5,842 nt of DNA, taken from the NCBI GenBank assembly GCA_964596165.1, contig CAZQTW010000138.1, forward strand, positions 1-5,842, in the 5' to 3' direction. The stretch comes from CAYUQT01 sp964596165. GTDB lineage: Bacteria; Planctomycetota; Phycisphaerae; UBA1845; JAFGLZ01. The notes under the pieces are model-generated. The model did not search any database. It was not told the origin of the DNA and worked only from the letters and a program-made list of their open reading frames with translations. A program made the position numbers and the translations under genes. Of the stretch, positions 1-4,388 are shown piece by piece. Each line of letters begins with the position of its first letter. Position 1 is the stretch's first letter.

Positions 1-48
1 TAACCCACAAGGAGGTCGTAAAAAAGAGGCCAGTGTGAATAATCCGGG
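1..48. mobile_element. Probable insertion-sequence terminus (IS1380-like end)
   Basis: Read on the minus strand from base 48, the sequence begins CCCGGATTATTCACACTGG. A CC start followed by a GATT core resembles the terminal inverted repeats I remember for IS1380-family elements; this is recall, not a search. All frame-1 stops lie within these bases (1-3, 19-21 and 40-42). From base 49 onward the same frame reads as coding sequence for the lyase fragment, so composition and coding character change abruptly at about 43-52. No transposase gene is in the window, so the element would extend to the left. The exact boundary and any target duplication cannot be seen. The alternative is an ordinary intergenic or assembly-edge junction. 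Confidence 0.4.
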
Positions 49-96
49 CTAGGCGGCTACCAGTTCAGCCTGGTCGAGCCCGAGGGCGACCGGGCC

Positions 97-894
97 ATGA
101 AGCAGATGAAGCCCGAATGGGGCGATCTGGCGTTGGAGGGCAAGATCCTCGTCGACTACAAGCCGATCATGCGCTACGGCCGGTTCGGCATCTGCCAGAT
201 GCGGCTCGGCGAGTTGCTGGGCGATGCGGGCAAGGAGTTCGCCCAGTGGGCCCATGAGGATCTGGCCGCCTTCGCCAGGCACGTCTACAACCCGCAGGAC
301 AATACGCTTATCCCCATGTTCAGCGACGGGACCAGGCTGACCGGCGTGGCCCTGCAGCGCGACGGCTACTATGGCCGCAAGGGCTACACCTTCAAGCCCC
401 AACCCGCCAAGGGCCTCTTCTTCTGGGCCTACGCGATGGCGTTCAGGCAGACCGACGACAAGCTCATGTGGGATACGGCCCGATCGATCGCCAAGGGCAA
501 CGCCCTCGGCGACATCGGCGAGTCGCCGGGCGCAACGCCGGCGCTCAATTTGTCGACCGGCTCCGACGAGCCGGAGATGATCTTCGGCCTGCTGGATCTG
601 CATGAGAAGACCGGGGGGGCCGCCTACCTCGACCTGGCCAGGCGGGTCGGCCGGAACATCCTCGCGAACCGGTTCGACAAGGGATTCTTCGTGGAGAACA
701 AGCGGTTGTTGTACGCCCGGTTCGATGCGGTCGAGCCCCTGGCGCTGTTGCATGTCGTCGGGGCGATCCAGGGCAAGCGTGCGCTGGTGCCACCCTACAC
801 CGCCAGCTTCTCCTACTTCGCGGGGGAGTACGACGGCAAGGGGGCGGTCTACGATAACGAGTTCGTCTACAAGCGCGAGCGCGCCGCGCAATGA
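97..894 (+). CDS. C-terminal fragment of a probable polysaccharide lyase (pectate-lyase-like helical barrel)
   Basis: The readable product is 265 residues from the first ATG. Fifteen or so in-frame codons before it (from about 49) also read as plausible protein (GGYQFSLVEPEGDRA), so ATG 97 is probably not the native start and the gene looks 5'-truncated. It has amphipathic helices separated by aromatic and glycine-rich turns, as in an alpha/alpha-barrel. Examples are the segment with RYGRFGICQMRLGELLGD (about 26-43), YYGRKGYTFKPQPAKGLFFWA (about 91-111), and the pair EPEMIFGLLDLHEKTGG (158-174) plus YLDLARRVGRNIL (177-189). No signal peptide is visible, as expected for a C-terminal half. This pattern suggests an alpha/alpha-barrel carbohydrate-active enzyme. 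My best guess is a pectate or uronate lyase of PL2 type, whose members run to roughly 550 residues, so about half would be missing. The family assignment is from memory and I cannot name catalytic residues. It is probably non-functional if the upstream half was lost to the adjacent insertion. It converges on nth. Confidence 0.55.
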   Translation: MKQMKPEWGDLALEGKILVDYKPIMRYGRFGICQMRLGELLGDAGKEFAQWAHEDLAAFARHVYNPQDNTLIPMFSDGTRLTGVALQRDGYYGRKGYTFKPQPAKGLFFWAYAMAFRQTDDKLMWDTARSIAKGNALGDIGESPGATPALNLSTGSDEPEMIFGLLDLHEKTGGAAYLDLARRVGRNILANRFDKGFFVENKRLLYARFDAVEPLALLHVVGAIQGKRALVPPYTASFSYFAGEYDGKGAVYDNEFVYKRERAAQ

Positions 895-944
895 AGCGGT
901 ACCGTCCTCCAATCAGGGCCGCGTGAGGGAGCGATGACCGCGGA

Positions 945-999
945 CGGGTTTTACCCGCCGGCTCTGTCCGGACGTCTGACCCCGCTGAGGACAGCGGGG
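945..999. terminator. Hairpins between the convergent lyase and nth genes; possible bidirectional terminator
   Basis: Two perfect hairpins lie in the 131-base gap between the convergent stops. The first is CGGGT/ACCCG (945-949 with 953-957, loop TTT). The second is CCCCGCTG/CAGCGGGG (980-987 with 992-999, loop AGGA, 8 bp). Their position suits transcription termination from both sides. Neither is followed by a T-run on either strand, so this is not a canonical intrinsic terminator. I see nothing else in the gap. Confidence 0.3.
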
Positions 1000-1025
1000 C
1001 TCGGCGTGCGCGACGCGGCTCTGAA

Positions 1026-1763
1026 TCACGGACGCGGGTTGTGGAATGTGAATGCCGACGGGCAAATCTTGTTTACCGTGCAGCGTTCGCAGGCGGGTTT
1101 GCGGGCCATGCATATCCGCCGGCCATGCCAGGTCATCGCATGAGCGAAGAACGTCCACGAATCCCGGGGGATGAGCTGCATCAGGTCGGCCTCGATCTTG
1201 ACGGCGTCCTTCTCATTTCGGCTGGTCCAGGTGAGGCCCATGCGGGTCGCGAGCCGGCCGACGTGCGTATCCACGACAACGCCCTCGTTCTTCTTGAACC
1301 ACGTGCCGAGGACGACATTGGCCGTCTTGCGGGCCACGCCCGGCAGTTGCGTCAGCTCTTCCATAGTCTCTGGCACGTTCCCCCCGTATTCGGTGGCGAT
1401 CTTGGCACAGGCGGCCAGGATGCTCTTGGTCTTCTGGCGGAAGAAGCCGGTGCTCTTGATCTGTTCCTGGAAGATCGCCGGAGACTCGCCGGCGTAATCG
1501 GCGGGCGTTCGATACCGTTTGAACAGATCGGCGGTGACGATATTCACTCGTTCGTCGGTACACTGCGCTGAGAGGATCGTGGCCACCAGCAGTTCAAGGG
1601 CGCTGTTGTGGTTCAAGGCGCAGGTCGCGCTCGGGTATTCCTTGCGGAGGGCGGCGAGGATCTTGATCGCGCGGGCCTTGCGTGCATCGAGCGATTCCGA
1701 CTTGGCGGCTGATCGCTTGGTAGAGCGGGGCTTTCGAGCAGGGCGTTTGGCCTTCTTCGCCAC
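1026..1763 (-). CDS. nth: Endonuclease III (DNA glycosylase/AP lyase)
   Basis: Endonuclease III removes oxidised pyrimidines such as thymine glycol from DNA and nicks the abasic site by beta-elimination, starting base excision repair. All key elements are intact in the 245-residue product. The helix-hairpin-helix is LPGVARKTANVVLG (140-153), with catalytic lysine K146. The catalytic aspartate is D165 in VDTHVGRL. The 4Fe-4S cysteines are C218, C225, C228 and C234, spaced C-X6-C-X2-C-X5-C as in the family. The conserved LLVATILSAQCTDERVN segment is at about 58-74. I chose the GTG start at 1763 because AAGGAGG lies 8 bases upstream. The longer frame to an ATG at 1823 adds 20 residues that do not look like the family and would bury this ribosome site. 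Compared with E. coli Nth (211 residues), the N-terminus carries an extra Lys/Arg/Ser-rich tail of about 25 residues. It is monocistronic here. Confidence 0.96.
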   Translation of the reverse strand: MAKKAKRPARKPRSTKRSAAKSESLDARKARAIKILAALRKEYPSATCALNHNSALELLVATILSAQCTDERVNIVTADLFKRYRTPADYAGESPAIFQEQIKSTGFFRQKTKSILAACAKIATEYGGNVPETMEELTQLPGVARKTANVVLGTWFKKNEGVVVDTHVGRLATRMGLTWTSRNEKDAVKIEADLMQLIPRDSWTFFAHAMTWHGRRICMARKPACERCTVNKICPSAFTFHNPRP

Positions 1764-1771
1764 GATACAGG

Positions 1772-1778
1772 CCTCCTT
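1772..1778 (-). promoter_or_regulatory. Ribosome binding site of nth
   Basis: The minus strand reads AAGGAGG, then 8 bases, then GTG GCG AAG AAG. This near-perfect Shine-Dalgarno match decides the GTG start over the upstream ATG at 1823. Confidence 0.8.
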
Positions 1779-1813
1779 GTGGTACGACGCCGTGATTTGC
1801 CGACGTGCGATGC

Positions 1814-1842
1814 ACCGTAACACAGGTCATCGCGATCGACAA
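1814..1842 (-). promoter_or_regulatory. Weak candidate promoter for nth
   Basis: On the minus strand TTGTCG (1842-1837) is followed after 17 bases by TACGGT (1819-1814), about 50 bases upstream of the nth start. The -35 is fair, but the -10 keeps only the first two and last positions of the consensus, so this is a guess based on spacing and location. Confidence 0.22.
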
Positions 1843-1875
1843 TACTGGCAGGCGGTCTCCGGCGCAGTGCTTCGG

Positions 1876-1966
1876 CGATGTTGCGCCCCTTCGGGGCTTT
1901 GTTGTTGGAGCGCGTCGGCTTCCGGGGGCTGCGTCCTCGGCTATTCGATGTTGCCCTTTTAGGGCA
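1876..1966 (+). repeat. Triple-hairpin intergenic repeat element
   Basis: Three short hairpins sit in a row. H1 is GCCCC/GGGGC (1885-1889 with 1893-1897). H2 is 1922-1928 with 1934-1940, seven pairs including two G-U wobbles. H3 is TGCCCT/AGGGCA (1952-1957 with 1961-1966). H1 and H3 are each preceded by the same CGATGTTG (1876-1883 and 1946-1953), exactly 70 bases apart, so the unit has internal repetition. The style resembles dispersed palindromic elements I recall from planctomycete intergenic regions, but only one copy is in the window. The two wobbles of H2 pair only in plus-strand RNA. A frame at 1805-2188 runs through the element but does not look like a protein gene. Confidence 0.6.
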
Positions 1967-1981
1967 GAGCAGGCCACGGAA

Positions 1982-2002
1982 TCGGGAACCGTCAGGTTCC
2001 GA
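1982..2002. repeat. Small hairpin downstream of the triple-hairpin element
   Basis: GGAACC (1985-1990) pairs perfectly with GGTTCC (1995-2000) over a GTCA loop. It is extended by TC/GA on the outside with G1984 bulged. There is no T-run, so it is not clearly a terminator. It may be the outer edge of the repeat element just upstream. Confidence 0.4.
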
Positions 2003-2064
2003 GTTCGTCACGGTTCGGCGGATTCATCGACGTCCGTTCTTGCCTCTCTTTTCGTCGGATCGAT

Positions 2065-2093
2065 TTGCCCGGCCCGAATTCATGGTGTATATT
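2065..2093 (+). promoter_or_regulatory. Sigma70-type promoter for the candidate small RNA
   Basis: TTGCCC (2065-2070) and TATATT (2088-2093) are separated by 17 bases, in a locally AT-rich stretch of otherwise GC-rich DNA. Transcription would begin near 2099-2101, which is exactly where the closing stem of the predicted RNA begins. This coincidence raises my confidence in both. There is no convincing protein gene immediately downstream. Confidence 0.5.
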
Positions 2094-2099
2094 TGTTAA

Positions 2100-2250
2100 C
2101 CATGATCAGCACGTATGATCCATCCTGGCAGACGTTTCAAGCCGCCATGGTCATGCCCTGGCCCGCACGGGGTCGGTGCGGCTGCTGATCGTGTGACGTC
2201 TCTCTCATGATCCTGCCGTTATCGAGGCCCGTTGGCGGGCCCGTTTCGTT
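2100..2250 (+). ncRNA. Candidate structured small RNA (three-way junction plus terminator), family unknown
   Basis: P1 closes the fold with 11 pairs, CATGATCAGCA (2101-2111) against TGCTGATCGTG (2183-2193), including one U-G wobble. Inside are two arms. P2 is ATGA + CCAT (2115-2118, 2120-2123) against ATGGTCAT (2147-2154), 8 pairs with U2119 bulged. P3 is CCGCAC/GTGCGG (2163-2168 with 2176-2181, 7-base loop). A promoter places the start at about 2100, and a GC hairpin with a CGTTTCGTTT tail ends the transcript at about 2250. I compared it by eye with tRNA, tmRNA, SRP RNA and common riboswitch cores and saw no diagnostic motif. The motif ATGATC occurs three times (2102, 2115, 2207), so alternative pairings are possible. 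A 28-codon frame (ATG 2102, TGA 2186-2188) lies over the fold and could instead be a leaderless peptide. The structure was derived by hand, without energy calculation. Confidence 0.38.
2226..2250 (+). terminator. Intrinsic-type terminator of the candidate small RNA
   Basis: GGCCCG TTGG CGGGCC (2226-2241) is a perfect 6-bp GC stem with a tetraloop. CGTTTCGTTT follows at 2242-2251, a T-rich though interrupted tail. It lies about 130-150 bases after the predicted start, and nothing coding ends nearby, which supports an independent short transcript. On the minus strand there is no T-rich tail. Confidence 0.5.
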
Positions 2251-2255
2251 TAAGG

Positions 2256-2392
2256 GCAATGGTCTGAAGACCTCCGACAAGACGGGGACAGGCTCCCTCG
2301 CGTTCTCCGTAACCCGGCACTCTGTTCCCAAACGGCGGGCGCCAGTCCTCGTCTTGTTTGAGTCCCCGAACACAGGGTTGGACGGCCATTGC
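2256..2392. repeat. Long imperfect inverted repeat upstream of metG
   Basis: The inner stem pairs 2276-2289 with 2345-2358 (14 pairs, two of them G-T). It continues past an A-A mismatch with GGC/GCC (2291-2293 with 2341-2343), then past a T-C mismatch with CCC/GGG (2295-2297 with 2337-2339). An outer stem pairs 2256-2264 with 2384-2392 (9 pairs, one G-T), leaving an asymmetric bubble of 11 and 25 bases. The motif GGGGACAGGCTCC against GGCGCCAGTCC resembles dispersed REP/MITE-like palindromes I recall from bacterial genomes, so a mobile non-autonomous element is likely. The closing stem, central bubble and long arm also superficially resemble 6S RNA, but I see no promoter in the right place. 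The outer right arm lies inside the metG promoter. Confidence 0.65.
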
Positions 2393-2407
2393 GCGAACCC
2401 CTAGAAT
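2378..2407 (+). promoter_or_regulatory. Sigma70-type promoter of metG
   Basis: TTGGAC (2378-2383) and TAGAAT (2402-2407) are separated by 18 bases, with a start predicted near 2413-2415, about 45 bases before the metG start codon. Both boxes are close to consensus. Confidence 0.55.
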
Positions 2408-2417
2408 TGCACAGCCA

Positions 2418-2435
2418 CCCGCGATGCGTCGCGGG
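2418..2435 (+). promoter_or_regulatory. 5' leader hairpin of the metG mRNA
   Basis: CCCGCGA TGCG TCGCGGG is a perfect 7-bp hairpin with a tetraloop. If the promoter call is right, it lies only a few bases from the mRNA 5' end and ends 12 bases before the ribosome site GAGGGA (2448-2453). A stem this close to the 5' end could protect the message or tune initiation. There is no sign of a T-box (no specifier stem or antiterminator motif) or of a SAM riboswitch. Confidence 0.5.
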
Positions 2436-2458
2436 ATGCAAACGACTGAGGGACAACC

Positions 2459-4201
2459 ATGGCGAACAGACGTTTTCTGATTACCGGGGCGCTGCCCTAC
2501 TCGAATGGCCGCCTGCACGTGGGGCACATCGCCGGTGCGTATCTTCCGGCCGACATCTACGTCCGATATCTCCGGGCGGCCGGCGACGAAGTCCGGTTCA
2601 TTTGCGGCAGCGACGACAACGGTGTGGCCGCCCTCAAAACCGCCCGAGAAGAGAATACAACGGTCGAGGAGCTGACGGCTCGGTTCAACCGTTCGCAGCA
2701 GGCGAGTTTCGCCGGCCTGGGGATCGAGTTCGACATTTACGGCGGCACGCACCAGCCGGGTTTCACCGAACTGCACGAGCGAATCAGTCAGGACATGTTC
2801 CTGAAGATTCACACCAAGGGTTACTTCACCAAGAAGACGACTCGGCAGCTCTACGATGCACAGGCCGGTCAGTTCTTACCCGATCGTTTCGTCAAGGGTA
2901 CGTGCCCGCACTGCACCAGCGGCAACGCATACGGCGATCAGTGCGAGGACTGTGGCCGGAGCCTGGACGCGCTCGATCTGATCAACCCGGTCAGCACCTT
3001 GACGCAAAGCCGGCCCGAGCCTCGGGAGACGGTTCACTGGTATCTCCAGCTGAATCGGCTTGGGGACCGACTGGGCGTCTGGCTGCGGACCAAGCAGCAG
3101 GACGCCGAGGGGAGTCCGGCCTGGCGGCCGGCGGTGATCAACTTCTCACTCGGCCAGATCGAGAACGAAGGGCTGCCCGAACGCTGTATGACGCGCGACC
3201 TCGACTGGGGCGTGCCGGTGCCGCTCGACGATCCGGACGCCAAGGGCAAGGTGCTCTACGTTTGGTTCGATGCTCCGATCGGCTACGTCAGCTTTACGGC
3301 GAAGGACTGCGAGAATCGCGGCGAGGGCTGGAAGGCCTACGAGCGATGGTGGAAGGATCCGGACTGCCGGGTCGTTCACTTCATCGGCGAGGACAACACG
3401 GTCTTTCACGCCATTACGTGGCCGGCCATGCTGCTCGCGACCCACGACAGCGATTCGACGCAAGGCGTGTTGGGCGAGTACCAGTTGCCGACGACGGTCT
3501 GCGCGAACGCGTTCCTGAACATCAAGTTTCCCGGCAAGGATGAAGAGAAGATCAGCAAGTCGCGGGGCACGGCGATTTGGATCGAGGAGTATCTTCAGCA
3601 GTTCGACCCGGACCCGTTGCGGTACTATCTTACGGCGATCGCGCCGGAGAATCAGCGGACGGCGTTCGACGTGGATGACTTCGTCCGGCGGAACAACTCG
3701 GAGTTGCTGTCGACCTTGGGCAACCTCGTGAACCGGGCGCTGACGTTCAACAAGAGGTATTTCGACGGCAAAGTGCCGCCGGCCGGTCGGCGCGAGGCGG
3801 TCGATGAGGAACAGCTTGCCCTGCGGGGCAAGACCGCCGCCACCGTGGCCGATCACATCGAGCATTTCCGGTTCCGGGCGGCACTCGAGGCGGCGATGGA
3901 TCTGGCTCGGGCCGGCAACAAGTACTTCGACACGACCGCGCCGTTCAAGAGTCGCAAGACCGATCCGGCCGCCTGCGGGCGGGCGGTGAATGTCTGCATC
4001 CAGACGGTGCGCTCGCTGGCGACGATCTTCGGTCCGTTCCTGCCGTTCAGTGCCCGAAAGATTCTGCGGCAGTTGGGCTGCGACGAGTCGGCGCTGCGGT
4101 GGGACCGTGCGACCGAGGAGCTGCCGGATGGCCACGTGCTCGGCGAGCCGGAGATCCTCTATCGCAAGATCGAGCCGGCGGAGCTTCAGCCGGAGGCGTA
4201 G
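2459..4201 (+). CDS. metG: Methionyl-tRNA synthetase
   Basis: MetG charges tRNA-Met and initiator tRNA with methionine at the cost of ATP, in the cytoplasm; it is essential for translation. The 580-residue product has the class I Rossmann core. Its HIGH box is HVGH (20-23) after TGALPYSNGRLH. The zinc knuckle is C149-X2-C152-X9-C162-X2-C165, a single four-cysteine site. Also present are DWGVPVP (249-255), the methionine-pocket region WFDAPIGY (269-276), FIGEDNTVFH (308-317) and the KMSKS variant KISKS (364-368). The helical anticodon-binding domain covers about 390-560. The protein ends after EPEILYRKIE with no C-terminal EMAP/tRNA-binding domain, which longer MetG forms carry (E. coli MetG is about 677 residues). 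Phrases such as GAYLPADIYVRY and EDNTVFH recall the Bacteroidetes/Planctomycetes-like type. ATG 2459 is supported by GAGGGA 5 bases upstream and by the fit of the N-terminus to the family. Confidence 0.97.
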   Translation: MANRRFLITGALPYSNGRLHVGHIAGAYLPADIYVRYLRAAGDEVRFICGSDDNGVAALKTAREENTTVEELTARFNRSQQASFAGLGIEFDIYGGTHQPGFTELHERISQDMFLKIHTKGYFTKKTTRQLYDAQAGQFLPDRFVKGTCPHCTSGNAYGDQCEDCGRSLDALDLINPVSTLTQSRPEPRETVHWYLQLNRLGDRLGVWLRTKQQDAEGSPAWRPAVINFSLGQIENEGLPERCMTRDLDWGVPVPLDDPDAKGKVLYVWFDAPIGYVSFTAKDCENRGEGWKAYERWWKDPDCRVVHFIGEDNTVFHAITWPAMLLATHDSDSTQGVLGEYQLPTTVCANAFLNIKFPGKDEEKISKSRGTAIWIEEYLQQFDPDPLRYYLTAIAPENQRTAFDVDDFVRRNNSELLSTLGNLVNRALTFNKRYFDGKVPPAGRREAVDEEQLALRGKTAATVADHIEHFRFRAALEAAMDLARAGNKYFDTTAPFKSRKTDPAACGRAVNVCIQTVRSLATIFGPFLPFSARKILRQLGCDESALRWDRATEELPDGHVLGEPEILYRKIEPAELQPEA

Positions 4202-4388
4202 CGGGCGAAAAGCCGGTTCTGTCGGCGGGTTACTCCGTGGCGGGCGCCCCGGTTGACCCGACCAGGATCGCTCCGGCTCGGAACGGCGACCGGAGCGACA
4301 CGGTCCGGCTTCGTCGGGGACCGGCTGATCGCGCCATGCGGTTCCGACCGGTCGGAGGAAACCGTCACGTGCGGACGGGAGGGCTGTT
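4202..4388 (+). other. Hairpin-rich spacer between metG and phr
   Basis: The 187-base gap contains TCGCTCCGG/CCGGAGCGA (4268-4276 with 4290-4298, perfect 9 bp). It also has CGGTCC/GGACCG (4301-4306 with 4318-4323), and the 14-base palindrome TCCGACCGGTCGGA (4343-4356) flanked by CGGTT (4339-4343) and AACCG (4360-4364). None is followed by a T-run, so a clean intrinsic terminator for metG is not evident. I find no convincing sigma70 promoter: TTGACC at 4253-4258 has no -10 at normal spacing. metG and phr may be co-transcribed, with these stems acting as attenuator or processing sites, or phr may use another sigma factor. No gene is visible here. Confidence 0.4.
4377..4383 (+). promoter_or_regulatory. 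Ribosome binding site of phr
   Basis: GGGAGGG lies 5 bases before the GTG at 4389 and supports that start. A second purine-rich stretch (GGAGGAA, 4354-4360) points only at an out-of-frame GTG (4369). Confidence 0.6.

Noticed and set aside
49..912. Minus-strand open frame of 287 codons opposite the lyase fragment
   Set aside because: It mirrors the plus-strand gene in GC-rich DNA. Its composition is monotonous (Leu, Val, Gly, Glu, Ala), no domain is recognisable, and the plus frame is clearly protein-like.
1805..2188. Plus-strand open frame of 127 codons across the nth-metG spacer
   Set aside because: It runs through the triple-hairpin repeat and across the promoter at 2065-2093, with no family resemblance. 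Only its last 28 codons were kept, as a low-interest alternative.
2100..2250. Candidate RNA as SRP RNA, tRNA, tmRNA or a SAM/T-box riboswitch for metG
   Set aside because: There is no SRP GGAAG/GCAG asymmetric loop, no tRNA T-loop or CCA geometry, no T-box motif and no SAM core. The terminator at 2226-2250 and a separate metG promoter also argue against a metG leader.
2389..3543. Plus-strand open frame of 384 codons overlapping metG
   Set aside because: It is out of frame with a fully convincing metG, is rich in Arg/Gly/Ser typical of a GC-driven shadow, and would need to start inside the metG promoter.
3146..4135. Minus-strand open frame of 329 codons opposite metG
   Set aside because: It is an antisense shadow of metG with low-complexity Arg/Leu/Val content and no ribosome site or recognisable family.
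4330..4388. Possible group II intron domain V just before phr
   Set aside because: The stretch AAACCGTCACGTGCGG looks vaguely like intron 3' ends, but the AGC triad and the 34-base hairpin layout are absent and no reverse transcriptase is nearby.
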